64,000 nucleotides of DNA, taken from the NCBI GenBank assembly GCA_017996175.1, contig JAGOHK010000013.1, positions 1 through 64,000 of the forward strand. Direction: 5' to 3'. The notes under the pieces were generated by a model that searched no databases, was not told the DNA's origin, and saw nothing but the letters and a program-made list of their open reading frames with translations. The stretch is from Leptospiraceae bacterium. Its GTDB lineage: Bacteria; Spirochaetota; Leptospiria; Leptospirales; Leptospiraceae. The translations under genes and the position numbers were made by a program. Positions 7,571-16,154 of the stretch are shown piece by piece; the first letter of the stretch is position 1; each line of letters starts with the position of its first letter.

Positions 7571-8867
7571 CAATTTCGAATGCTAAAAACATTGCGTCGT
7601 CGTTAAATTCTGATTTGCCTGAGAAGATTGAAATGTCAGAAATTACTTTTTCTTTGAGCATTTTTAAATCTGCAATTTTCCTATTTTGATTTAAAATTTT
7701 TAGAAGTCCGCTAGACTCTAACAATTCTTGTTTTTCATTCATATTTTCGATAAGCCCGTCAGTATAGATGAAAAAACGATCTCCCGACTCATACTTAAAT
7801 TCTTTTGTTTCTGCGACTGGATCGTGCAAACCGAATCCAAGTAGAGTTCCGAAGGTTTCGATTTCTTGAAATTCTTCTCCCTTCTTTGCATAAATAAAAT
7901 ACGGATGACCGGCATTACCCAATAAAAAAGTTTGAGTTTGAAAATTGATAAAAATATATAAAGCAGTCGCATGATGACTTTTGATCTCATTTGTAAGTTT
8001 TTTGTCGATATACCCGAGTAAGCCAGTTGGATCCAATTTTAAATAATAGGGTAGGGTAGATACCATGACTTTTAGCATTGCAGCGACCATTGCTGACGAA
8101 TACCCATGTCCTGCCACATCTGTAATAAAAATTCCGATATTACCTTCTCGTAACTGAATGAAATCATAAAAGTCTCCACCGATTTGGTTATGTGACTTTC
8201 TAAATATTTCAAATTTTAAACCTTTTAGTTTAGTAATTTGCGGAAAAAGTGATTCTTGGACGTTATGCGCAAGTGCCATGTCACGGTTAATCGAAATTTT
8301 GTCCTGTAATAAGTCCGCATAATACTGAATAGCCTTTCTTTTGAATTGGTTTATATAGTAGCCGAGACTAGTGCAATAGGTGAGAAATAAATACGGAATG
8401 ATTAATTTATATGTAATTGGGAAAGACTGGAAATCCTCGATAGAAAAAACAACAACAGTATAACTTGTGAAACCTAAGAAGGAAATAAACAAATACGCAT
8501 ACTTATGCACACGCATGGACTCGTGGATAATGGTAAAGGAAAGTGCTATATAATATAATTGCCAATTTAAAATAGAATTGATATCTCCTTTTGAAATGGA
8601 GGTAAAAAAAGCTGTAAAAAAAAATAAAAGAAAAAGACTAGAAAGATGATTCCATAAATAAATTCGAGGGCTTAGATTTTTTTGTAAGATTGCAAATAAT
8701 CGAAATAGAGAAAAAAGTATTGCTGGAATAATTATGAATAGGTTTAACTCTAATTTGAAAACGAAAAAAATACAGTACACAGCCCATTGAGTATAGAAAG
8801 AAAAAAGGCTAAATCGTTTTTCGGATTTTAATTCTTCTTGGAACTGAGCTTTTGATTTTGTGTACAT
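7566..8867 (-). CDS. Membrane-bound PP2C/SpoIIE-type phosphatase
   Basis: A 433-residue protein. Residues ~20-170 contain about six hydrophobic membrane segments with no recognised extracellular domain. A short linker leads to a SpoIIE/RsbU phosphatase domain (~200-433). Metal-binding blocks are visible: IGGDFYDF, ITDVAGHGYSSAMVAAM, LGNAGHPYF, FFIYTDGLIE and FNDDAMFLAFE. Family members dephosphorylate anti-sigma-factor antagonists or other Ser/Thr phosphoproteins; spirochaetes have many. No anti-sigma partner lies next to it. The ribosome site is weak. It probably shares a transcript with the crotonase gene downstream. Confidence 0.9.
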   Translation of the reverse strand: MYTKSKAQFQEELKSEKRFSLFSFYTQWAVYCIFFVFKLELNLFIIIPAILFSLFRLFAILQKNLSPRIYLWNHLSSLFLLFFFTAFFTSISKGDINSILNWQLYYIALSFTIIHESMRVHKYAYLFISFLGFTSYTVVVFSIEDFQSFPITYKLIIPYLFLTYCTSLGYYINQFKRKAIQYYADLLQDKISINRDMALAHNVQESLFPQITKLKGLKFEIFRKSHNQIGGDFYDFIQLREGNIGIFITDVAGHGYSSAMVAAMLKVMVSTLPYYLKLDPTGLLGYIDKKLTNEIKSHHATALYIFINFQTQTFLLGNAGHPYFIYAKKGEEFQEIETFGTLLGFGLHDPVAETKEFKYESGDRFFIYTDGLIENMNEKQELLESSGLLKILNQNRKIADLKMLKEKVISDISIFSGKSEFNDDAMFLAFEIE

Positions 8868-8952
8868 ATTAATTTTGCTATTATTTCAATCTTTCATTCG
8901 CAGAATTTCTGGCAAGTAATTTGATTTTTTAAAACCACACAGTTCATTTACC

Positions 8953-9300
8953 CTACTTTCCATTTTCCAATAATTTGTAGGATTTAATCTCTGAGCCTTT
9001 TAAAAAAAGTTTTACATCTAAGCCTAAATCTAGATGTTTATCTAATTTTTTCGCTGTTTCCTGTGCTGTGTTTGCGTCTTGGTACCTTATGAAAAAGGCA
9101 TAGGATGAACTTTTGTAATTATAAGGAAAACGATCGGAAACAACTAGGCTTACTCTATAGTGGTCATTACGTGTTTCCATCACGATATGACTAATATGTT
9201 TTCGATTCACAATTCTTTCGAATAAAGAAAGCCCCCAAGGATTTGTTTCAGAAGCAAGAGAGAATGCGGTGAACAAATAAAAGATGAATTTCGGGATCAT
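8953..9300 (-). CDS. Small exported protein of unknown function
   Basis: A 115-residue protein with a probable signal peptide (MIPKFIFYLFTAFSLAS, cleaved near residue 17). The rest mixes beta-prone and charged segments; HYRVSLVVSDRF and SSSYAFFIRYQD look like strands, followed by a charged helix around TAQETAKKLDKHL. No Cys pair, repeat or known motif is seen. It is divergent from the recombinase gene and upstream of the phosphatase gene. I do not recognise the family; it is probably periplasmic. Confidence 0.65.
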   Translation of the reverse strand: MIPKFIFYLFTAFSLASETNPWGLSLFERIVNRKHISHIVMETRNDHYRVSLVVSDRFPYNYKSSSYAFFIRYQDANTAQETAKKLDKHLDLGLDVKLFLKGSEIKSYKLLENGK

Positions 9301-9309
9301 AAATACTTT

Positions 9310-9350
9310 ATCGACTAAAAGGTCTTTATCTTTGATGTAGTAAAGTCGAT
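9310..9350. repeat. Short inverted pair between divergent genes
   Basis: ATCGACT (9310-9316) and AGTCGAT (9344-9350) are perfect reverse complements in the 77-base gap between the small exported protein gene and the recombinase gene. They could be an operator or a recombinase binding pair; a chance match is quite possible. Confidence 0.3.
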
Positions 9351-9377
9351 TCTTGTTAAGTAAGGAATTTTACCAAT

Positions 9378-10295
9378 ATGAATTCTGCTATAGCGAAAGT
9401 AGAGCAAAACAACGGAACGTATTTTTTAAAACCTGTAGGTAACCTTACTCTCGATGCCCATATTAGACAATTCAACCTCTGGGCAAAGGAAAATAATGTG
9501 GATAATTTGGGTAATCCTCTGGTGGTTTCTACTTCTACGATAAAGGATTTTTTTGACCATCTTCTCAGAGATAAGAATAAATACGGCAGAAAAAATAGAG
9601 CATCGACTCTTCATGGCTATAAGTCCGCGATTAAAAAATCAGTTTCTAAGACTTTTAAGATGAGTATGGAAGAAAAAGTAGCGTTTGAATTATTCTTTCG
9701 AAAAATTAAATTACCGAAAGCCGCTCATGCTATTAAGGCTATTTCTATAGAAGACTTGCAGTCGCTTATAGATGAATCTGATATTCGAACAAACTTAATA
9801 ATTCGATTTCTAGTAATGTCTGGTCTTAGAATTTCTGAAATGATAAATGTGCGGGTATCTGATGTTATGCTATCAGATGATAAATCTGATTATAATATTT
9901 ATGTAATTGGAAAAGGAAATAAAGAAGGATTAATAACAGGCATTCCAAAACAATTAATCAAAGAAATTCAAGAAGTTTTTAAAGGTAAAGAATACTTATT
10001 CGAAAGAAATAAAAAACCAAAACGCCTAAACGAAAATAAAGAGGAGATAATGAAGTATACCCGTAGACAAATGTACGTTTTAATAGAAAAAGCAGGACTT
10101 TCTATTTTAGGTAAAAGAATTAATCCTCACATGACTCGCCATACTTGCGGACGAATCTTAATGGATCGTTTAAGAGATGTAAATAAAGTGCAAGATAGAC
10201 TTAGGCATTCTTCCGTAAAAACAACGATTGAAAATTATCTAACCACAAAGATTACTAATAAAGATGTAAAAGAAGCATTTGAAGGAATCCTATAG
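9378..10295 (+). CDS. Tyrosine recombinase (XerC/XerD-like)
   Basis: A 305-residue integrase of Xer-like length. The N-terminal SAM-like domain (~20-115) includes TLHGYKSAIKKSVSK. The catalytic residues are complete: Arg151 in SGLRISE, Lys179 in GKGNKEG, His251 and Arg254 in HMTRHTCG, His277 in RLRHSS and Tyr287 in ENYL. It would cut and rejoin DNA through a 3'-phosphotyrosine link. It could be the chromosome-dimer resolvase acting at dif, or a stand-alone integrase. No attachment site, excisionase or phage gene lies nearby, which favours a housekeeping or orphan role. Its last six bases overlap the convergent hemW gene. Confidence 0.88.
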   Translation: MNSAIAKVEQNNGTYFLKPVGNLTLDAHIRQFNLWAKENNVDNLGNPLVVSTSTIKDFFDHLLRDKNKYGRKNRASTLHGYKSAIKKSVSKTFKMSMEEKVAFELFFRKIKLPKAAHAIKAISIEDLQSLIDESDIRTNLIIRFLVMSGLRISEMINVRVSDVMLSDDKSDYNIYVIGKGNKEGLITGIPKQLIKEIQEVFKGKEYLFERNKKPKRLNENKEEIMKYTRRQMYVLIEKAGLSILGKRINPHMTRHTCGRILMDRLRDVNKVQDRLRHSSVKTTIENYLTTKITNKDVKEAFEGIL

Positions 10296-11441
10296 TTCGC
10301 TAATTTCAAGTATAAATTCATCTAAGCGGGTAACAGCATGTATCTTCCACTGAAAAATTCCATTTTCATAAACGCAAAATCCAGATTTGACCCAAGTCTG
10401 GATTAATTTTTCAAGGGCAGATTTTTTTTCTGTGATTAAAATCGAAAAAGAGTTTAAGTCGAAAGGAATAAACAAACGAAATAAACACAAAGCAAGTTCC
10501 TCTAAAAGTTTTGGTTCTTCGTAATCCTTTCCAAATTCACCGGAATTGTATTTTTCAATCGAACGATTATTGAAATAACGCCCATTATCCGTAAATCCAT
10601 GCGCGCCGGGACCTAGGGAAAGATATTTTTCCATTGTCCAATACTTTAGATTATGGCGTGATTCTTCTCCTTCTCTGCAATAATTGGAGACTTCATATTG
10701 TCTGTATCCTTTTTCACCGAGAAAGGACGGTAAAATTTCTAAAATTTCTAATTGTAAATCTTCATTCGGCGGTTTTGCTAATTTCTTTTTTACCTGCTTT
10801 GCATACTCAGTGCCTTTTTCGACCGTGAGACTGTATAGGCTAATATGCGTTACCCTTGCGTCAAGAGATTTTTTTAAATCTAATAGGAACATTTCTAAAG
10901 TTTGTCCGGGAATTCCATACATCAAGTCTATACCGAAACGTTTTATTTTAGAAGAGGAAAGATGATTTAAAACTTGTGAATATTTTTTTTCATCGTTGTA
11001 CCTATCGAGTGTAGTCAGTAGACTTTTATGAAAACTTTGAATTCCTGCATTGACGCGGTTAACACCAATCGAATGCATGATGGAAAGTTTTTCGGGAGAA
11101 ATATCTTCCGGGTTCATCTCCATTGTAAACTCGGTATCTTCTGAAAAAATCAATTTAGATTTAATGTATTCTAAAATTTCAGCAAGCAAATCTAGATTAG
11201 CCAGAGAAGGAGTCCCACCTCCAATAAAAATCGTATCAAAAGTATATTTTTGAATAGTCGGATCTAACTCGAGGCGTTTGTTAAATTCCTTTTTGTAGTT
11301 ATCAAATAGACTCTTTTGATCTGGTGTATTATTTTTTCCAATTCCTACTGAATAAAAATCACAATAGGAACATTTATGGATACAGAAAGGAAAATGAAGG
11401 TATAATCCCGCGTATCCACTTCTGTAAATAATCGGTTGCAA
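10290..11441 (-). CDS. hemW: HemW, radical SAM haem chaperone
   Basis: A 383-residue radical SAM protein. CIHKCSYCDF near the N-terminus gives the CxxxCxxC iron-sulfur cluster site. Phe at the second position after the last cluster Cys, where HemN has another Cys, marks it as HemW rather than the oxygen-independent coproporphyrinogen oxidase. IGGGTPSLA, EMNPEDIS and GIPGQT are typical HemW/HemN barrel motifs, and the C-terminal ~100 residues match the HemW helical domain. The family binds haem and inserts it into target proteins. It overlaps the recombinase gene by six bases and starts 8 bases after the GH3 gene ends, so it may be cotranscribed with it. Confidence 0.88.
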   Translation of the reverse strand: MQPIIYRSGYAGLYLHFPFCIHKCSYCDFYSVGIGKNNTPDQKSLFDNYKKEFNKRLELDPTIQKYTFDTIFIGGGTPSLANLDLLAEILEYIKSKLIFSEDTEFTMEMNPEDISPEKLSIMHSIGVNRVNAGIQSFHKSLLTTLDRYNDEKKYSQVLNHLSSSKIKRFGIDLMYGIPGQTLEMFLLDLKKSLDARVTHISLYSLTVEKGTEYAKQVKKKLAKPPNEDLQLEILEILPSFLGEKGYRQYEVSNYCREGEESRHNLKYWTMEKYLSLGPGAHGFTDNGRYFNNRSIEKYNSGEFGKDYEEPKLLEELALCLFRLFIPFDLNSFSILITEKKSALEKLIQTWVKSGFCVYENGIFQWKIHAVTRLDEFILEISEL

Positions 11442-11449
11442 TGAATTTT

Positions 11450-13192
11450 TTATTTTCGTAAAACTTGGCTAGTGAAAAATAAATCGGTCGCCGGAATCTC
11501 ACGCGATTTATCAGTATTCAAACTTTCATTTATAAGCGCATGAATAGATTCTTTTGTCGGAGAAAACGAAAATACAATTCTAATATTAGAGAGTTCTCGA
11601 AATTTTAAAAAGGGAGAACCATAATGCAATACAATAAATCGAACCTTAGGATTCTTTTCTGCTAAATTATAAATTGAATCTATTTCTTTTTGATCTTTCG
11701 AATCGAATACAATTGTTCTCACTCTTCCTTTCTTTAAAAGTTTAGGAATTTTTTTCTCCGAATAATAAGGAATATTTAAAGTGGAAAGCTCAGAACGGAC
11801 TAATTCATTTTTACATACGTAAACAAAGTTTTTAGACTCAGAAATCGGAAATGTTTTAAATGGAGCCTTATAACTCTTAATCGCATCTGATGATATACGC
11901 GCATTTAACTCTTCTATATTTGCTACTTTTAAGTTATTGTATCGTTCATCCGATTGTTTTCTTTTTTCTTCTATAAATTCATCTAGAGTTGAGTCCTCAA
12001 TTTTTTTATAGGAATAGGAAGTATGAAAAAGTCCATTTTCAATTTTTAAAGCGATTTGTCGCTTTAAGGATTCGTCTAACGCATTTTTTCCATCCACTTC
12101 AAACTCTTTATTTTTAATACTTTCTAGAATCATATTATAATAATGCGTTGTAGTTTCTCCCCAACTAGTAAGTAAAATTACATCAGCACCGGCTAGAATT
12201 GCAAGTGGACCCGTTTTTTCATTCTGGAAATTTTTTGAAATCGCGTGCATCTCCATTGCATCTGTCATTACCATACCATCAAAACCTAATTTTTTTCGAA
12301 GAATATCTGTTAGAATTTTTTTGGAAAGTGTGGATGGATATTTTGAATCTAAGTTGGGGTAAATGATATGTGCACTCATGACTGCTTTTGCACCATCTTT
12401 AATTGATTTTTGAAAGGGAACTAATTCAAAATCTAAAAGTTCGGCTTCTGTTTTTTGAATCACAGGAAGTCCCAAGTGGCTGTCCACATTTGTATCTCCA
12501 TGACCGGGGAAATGTTTTATGACAGGGATTGCCCCACCGAGTCTCGCTCCTCTCTCATAAGAAATTGCAAGTTCACTTGCGTCTAACGTCATTCCAAAGG
12601 ACCGAGTATTGATAACTGGATTCTGTGGATTATTGTTTACATCGAGTACGGGGGCTAATAGTAAGTTAATCCCAAGACTATTTAATTCATAAGAAGTAAT
12701 GAGACCAACATTAAACGCATAGTTTGGATTTTTTGTTTGCCCAATGGCAAGTGCCCCCGGAAATGTGGTAACTCCCTTTTCTACTCTGACAACTCTTCCA
12801 CCTTCCTGATCGATAGAAATAAAAAGAGGAGGTGAGTTTAGATTTTTCATTTCTGTTTGTAATCCTTTTGTTAAGGCACGGATTTCTTTTTTCTTACCAA
12901 CGTTTACTCCAAATAGTATTACCCCACCTGGACGGATTTTTTGTAATTCAGAAACTGCAATTTCATCTAGATGATTTTTGGGAATTGCAATATGAATTAC
13001 TTGTCCTGCTTTTTCTTCATCAGTCATTTGCGAAACAATTTTTGTTGCTTCGTCTAATGATCGTTTGCGAATTTCAGAAAGATCTACTGCACTTAGATTT
13101 TGATTCAAACTGGTGCAAGTTAGGAGTAGAATAAAGATTGATGATAGTTGAAGGAAATAATAAAAAATTGATTTATTTAATGTTGTATTCAT
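11450..13192 (-). CDS. Glycoside hydrolase family 3 beta-N-acetylhexosaminidase, lipoprotein
   Basis: A 580-residue NagZ-like enzyme. The signal ends at ILLLTC, so Cys26 is probably lipidated. The barrel (~50-370) has SIDQEGGRVVR, the signature KHFPGHGD (226-233) with the acid/base dyad Asp237/His239 in NVDSHLG, and the nucleophile Asp311 in MTDAMEM. It would remove beta-linked GlcNAc from muropeptides or other glycans, outside the inner membrane if lipidated, unlike the cytoplasmic NagZ of E. coli. About 200 residues beyond the barrel resemble the C-terminal domain of longer Bacillus-type enzymes. It lies upstream of hemW on the same strand. Confidence 0.88.
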   Translation of the reverse strand: MNTTLNKSIFYYFLQLSSIFILLLTCTSLNQNLSAVDLSEIRKRSLDEATKIVSQMTDEEKAGQVIHIAIPKNHLDEIAVSELQKIRPGGVILFGVNVGKKKEIRALTKGLQTEMKNLNSPPLFISIDQEGGRVVRVEKGVTTFPGALAIGQTKNPNYAFNVGLITSYELNSLGINLLLAPVLDVNNNPQNPVINTRSFGMTLDASELAISYERGARLGGAIPVIKHFPGHGDTNVDSHLGLPVIQKTEAELLDFELVPFQKSIKDGAKAVMSAHIIYPNLDSKYPSTLSKKILTDILRKKLGFDGMVMTDAMEMHAISKNFQNEKTGPLAILAGADVILLTSWGETTTHYYNMILESIKNKEFEVDGKNALDESLKRQIALKIENGLFHTSYSYKKIEDSTLDEFIEEKRKQSDERYNNLKVANIEELNARISSDAIKSYKAPFKTFPISESKNFVYVCKNELVRSELSTLNIPYYSEKKIPKLLKKGRVRTIVFDSKDQKEIDSIYNLAEKNPKVRFIVLHYGSPFLKFRELSNIRIVFSFSPTKESIHALINESLNTDKSREIPATDLFFTSQVLRK

Positions 13193-13426
13193 AAGTTAAA
13201 TTCATTTTTTTTTAAATAGGATTTTACGCGATTGGAAATTGAACTGATGAGATAACATCTATAAAAAAAATCGAACCCCACAGTTCGAAGTAAAATATTG
13301 CGACTCTGTCAAGTTGCATTAGATTTATTTTCTAATAATATTATATCTAAATTTCAATACATGACAAAGTAGCAATATTCAAGCCGGATTGGTTTTCAGT
13401 AAAGAAAATTTATTTAGACTGGATTA

Positions 13427-13443
13427 ACAAGATTTACAGGATT
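13427..13443. repeat. GGATTAACAAGATT-type interspersed motif
   Basis: GACTGGATTAACAAGATT and the following TTACAGGATT form a 'GATT(A)ACA-GGATT' wording that recurs as a dispersed repeat in many bacterial genomes. It lies in the 458-base gap 13193-13650, which otherwise holds only the inverted repeat at 13520-13645 and a small TCGAAC/GTTCGA hairpin near 13271. No gene is seen. Confidence 0.4.
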
Positions 13444-13519
13444 AAAAATCCGAAAACCAATCTAATCTGAGTATATAACTCTCGTATATTTCTGCGTAAG
13501 AGGGTACGTCTTTTTCGGT

Positions 13520-13645
13520 GGGACTGTTTAAAGGGATTTGCCACACAGATACATAGAATTGGTGTTTTTAAGCATTTTGGAAACAAAGATCTATGCTTTT
13601 ACACAACTCCTTAAAAATATCTGTGGCAATCGTTTAACAGCTCCC
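13520..13645. repeat. Long imperfect inverted repeat downstream of tandem paralogues
   Basis: The left arm runs GGGACTGTTTAAAGGG then TTTGCCACACAGATA; the right arm (13618-13645) is its imperfect complement, ATATCTGTGGCAATC then GTTTAACAGCTCCC. A loop of about 65 bases separates them. It ends six bases before the stop of the exported paralogue at 13651, so it may act as its terminator, or it may be a MITE-like repeat. Confidence 0.6.
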
Positions 13646-13650
13646 AAAAA

Positions 13651-14298
13651 TTAAAATCCTTCTAGTTCTTTTGTGGACTTTTTATCCTTCTCATGACCTG
13701 CGTTTTGTAAATATCCATCTATTTTATAAATAGAACCTAGTAGGTTACTATCAATAGTTTTTAAAGTACGAAGTTTTACATCAGCAGAAAAGTCTTTGTA
13801 GTTTTCAGTGGTAGTAACTCCTTTTGCTTTATGCTCTACTTTCTCTGTAACTATGCGGATACTATCAAAATTCGCTGGAGTCAAATACATAGTTCTATAA
13901 ACATAAATCACATTATCTCGTAGTGATTTCTTTTTGTAAATGTATCTAACTTCTTTGAGTTTGTTTGCAGATTCAAATTCATACTCGAGATAACGAACGA
14001 TGCTATAATTTTGACGCTCTTCGAAAGTCGAAAGTGTGTTTTCATTTACGATAGTGATTGTTTTTTGTAATCGTCCATCATAACTTACAACTTTTGTTTG
14101 TAGCCTTTCTATTTCCGATAACTTTGCAGTGATAGATGTTTCAAATGCTTTAATACTATCTTGCAAAGCTTTTTCACGTAAGCTGTCCCCTGGGTCGACA
14201 GTCGTGACTGATGCATGGCCAGTCGCTGCCGCTTTAGATTGTGCAGATATCCCAATGGTAAGAAATATACAAGTTGTAATGATAAACTTTGCAAACAT
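13651..14298 (-). CDS. Exported protein, tandem paralogue 1
   Basis: A 215-residue protein with a signal peptide (cleaved after GISAQ, ~residue 20). A helical, possibly coiled-coil segment (~40-75) is followed by a beta-rich part with YLEYEFESANKLKEVRYIYK, and a C-terminal block NYKDFSADVKLRTLKTID. The protein ends ELEGF. The gene just upstream encodes a clear paralogue with the same layout and the same C-terminal motif. I do not recognise the family; I considered spirochaete flagellar sheath proteins and could not support that. It is probably periplasmic or surface-linked. Confidence 0.7.
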   Translation of the reverse strand: MFAKFIITTCIFLTIGISAQSKAAATGHASVTTVDPGDSLREKALQDSIKAFETSITAKLSEIERLQTKVVSYDGRLQKTITIVNENTLSTFEERQNYSIVRYLEYEFESANKLKEVRYIYKKKSLRDNVIYVYRTMYLTPANFDSIRIVTEKVEHKAKGVTTTENYKDFSADVKLRTLKTIDSNLLGSIYKIDGYLQNAGHEKDKKSTKELEGF

Positions 14299-14313
14299 AA
14301 AAAATCCTCTCTT

Positions 14314-14982
14314 TTATAAGCCTTCTAATTGGCGTTGGTTTTTTGTATTTTTAACAGATTGGCTTCTTTGTACGAAACCATCTAAACGATAAATTGTGGT
14401 TAATAATGTTTTGTCAAGTGTCTTGAGTGCTTGAAGTTTTACTTCTGGCGCAAAATCCTTATAATTCTCAACTTCTGAAATTCCATTTGCCTTAGAATCT
14501 AATCTGTCTATAGTAACTTTAATGCTATCTGGATTGCCTGGATTAAAGGAAACTACTTTAACGATAGAATAAATATCATTTGTTAATGATTTATGCCTAG
14601 AAACAAGTCTCATTTCTTTAATTTTATTTCCACCCTCAAAACTATATTCTACATGACGAGATACTAAAAACTTATGATGATCTGGAGTAGGTAAGTCGGC
14701 TTTTTCATTGATAATAAATATTTCTTTTTGAAGGTTCTTATTAAACTCTATTGCCTGTCCTTGTAGTTTTTCCAAGTCATCTACTTTTCCGGCGATACTT
14801 TTTTCAAATTTTGCGATATTTTCAATGACTGCTTTTTCACTTGGACTATTACTCGCTTTTTCTTCCCCTTTTTTTTGAACAACTCCAATATTTTCTCTGT
14901 CGGAGTTAGCTGCCTTATTTGCTTGAGCAAAAATTGCTCCTATTGCAAAAATAGAAATTAATAGATAGATTCTAAATAACAT
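14314..14982 (-). CDS. Exported protein, tandem paralogue 2
   Basis: A 222-residue protein with a signal peptide (LISIFAIGAIFAQ, cleaved near residue 20). A charged, low-complexity stretch (~25-50) precedes a helical region. The C-terminal half aligns with its downstream neighbour: HVEYSFEGGNKIKEMRLV against YLEYEFESANKLKEVRYI, and NYKDFAPEVKLQALKTLD against NYKDFSADVKLRTLKTID. It ends QLEGL. The 15-base gap between the two genes suggests a single transcript after local duplication. No function can be given. Confidence 0.7.
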   Translation of the reverse strand: MLFRIYLLISIFAIGAIFAQANKAANSDRENIGVVQKKGEEKASNSPSEKAVIENIAKFEKSIAGKVDDLEKLQGQAIEFNKNLQKEIFIINEKADLPTPDHHKFLVSRHVEYSFEGGNKIKEMRLVSRHKSLTNDIYSIVKVVSFNPGNPDSIKVTIDRLDSKANGISEVENYKDFAPEVKLQALKTLDKTLLTTIYRLDGFVQRSQSVKNTKNQRQLEGL

Positions 14983-15180
14983 AAAGATTTCCTCGTATTT
15001 AAATTTATCGGCAAAGATTCTTGCTAAAAGTATTGCCTAAGTTGATAAAACTTTTCTTTTCTTATTTCTTCAAGGAATAAATAATTTTTTCATTTAAAAT
15101 GAAATTTCGGCGTTCCAACATAAACGGTACTGCTCTGAATAATTCTTGACCAAAGGTAAAATTGGAAAAATAACAACGGA

Positions 15181-16005
15181 ATGGTTGGGAAAAAATTTAA
15201 TTTCACTTGGTTGGTTTTGTTTATTGTACTACAATTGCAATTTTGTGAGAAAATGGCTGAGATTGCTTTTTCTGATAAGGATGACTGGGAGCTCGGCAAT
15301 TCCATTGACCTAGAAATTCGGTCTAAAAGAGAACAATTTAGAGTCCTAGAGAATATAGAACTTCAAACCTATATTCAATCTATCGTGAAACAATTGATCC
15401 GAGCTCCCCAAATAAAAAAAAAGAAACTTTTCTCTTACAAAGTCACGGTTCTAGATGATGATGGAGTGGTAAATGCCTTTTGTACTCCGGGGGGATATAT
15501 TTATGTATACACGGGGCTACTAAAATTTTTAGATGATGAGGCTAGCCTTGCGGCTGTTCTCGCTCATGAGATTGCGCACGCAGAAAAAAGGCATGTCAGG
15601 CAAAGAATGCTTTCTGCTATGGGGCTTCAGATAATTCTTTCTGCTTTAATTGGGAAGGACTCATCTTTAGTCAAAGAAATGGGATTTCAACTTGTTGGAA
15701 ATTTAGCCTTACTTTCGAATAGCCGTGCAGAGGAGATGGAGGCAGATGAATTAGGATTTTTGTATTTGAAGTCTAGTCCTTACTACCAAGGAGCAATGTC
15801 GTATTTTTTTGAAAAAATTGCTAAGGAAGAAAAAAACTCTTCTTTGAGTAAAGCAATGGAGAGTTTACTTTCTAGTCATCCAATTCCGGAAGAGAGGTTA
15901 CAGGCAAATTCAAAAAGAATTCGAAAGAACAAAATTCAACCTCCCATTCCATCCAATCTTTTGAAGACTCGCTATCAGAATATAATGAAAAAAAATTTAA
16001 AGTAA
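15181..16005 (+). CDS. M48-family metalloprotease
   Basis: A 274-residue zinc protease. The N-terminus is hydrophobic and ends LQLQFC (Cys22), so it may be lipidated, although Phe before the Cys is unusual. The active site is HEIAH (129-133), and the third zinc ligand is the Glu in RAEEMEADELGF. KVTVLDDDGVVNAFCTPGG and YVYTGLL are typical of the BepA/LoiP/YcaL group. These proteases work on the periplasmic side, often in outer-membrane protein quality control. The ATG lies shortly after a weak AACAACGG; no better start is seen. It probably acts alone, being followed by an independently spaced peptidase gene. Confidence 0.88.
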   Translation: MVGKKFNFTWLVLFIVLQLQFCEKMAEIAFSDKDDWELGNSIDLEIRSKREQFRVLENIELQTYIQSIVKQLIRAPQIKKKKLFSYKVTVLDDDGVVNAFCTPGGYIYVYTGLLKFLDDEASLAAVLAHEIAHAEKRHVRQRMLSAMGLQIILSALIGKDSSLVKEMGFQLVGNLALLSNSRAEEMEADELGFLYLKSSPYYQGAMSYFFEKIAKEEKNSSLSKAMESLLSSHPIPEERLQANSKRIRKNKIQPPIPSNLLKTRYQNIMKKNLK

Positions 16006-16154
16006 CTGACTTTATGCAAATTATTACGAATAAAAGAATATTAGATAAGGCTAATGAAATAATAAATCTTGCATTGTTTGCCATAAGGGCGGAAGTTTAT
16101 CGAATAGGACAATAACCTGTAGCGTGCTTCCATTAATAAGGAGTAAATAAGAGT

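Noticed and set aside
9378-10295. Phage or integron integrase
   Set aside because: No phage genes, attC-like sites or cassettes are nearby; the protein has Xer-like length.
10290-11441. Oxygen-independent coproporphyrinogen oxidase HemN
   Set aside because: The cluster motif is CxxxCxxCxF without the extra Cys, which marks HemW.
13651-14982. Flagellar sheath pair FlaA1/FlaA2 or coiling proteins
   Set aside because: Two adjacent exported proteins of this size suggested it, but I can see no motif that supports the match.
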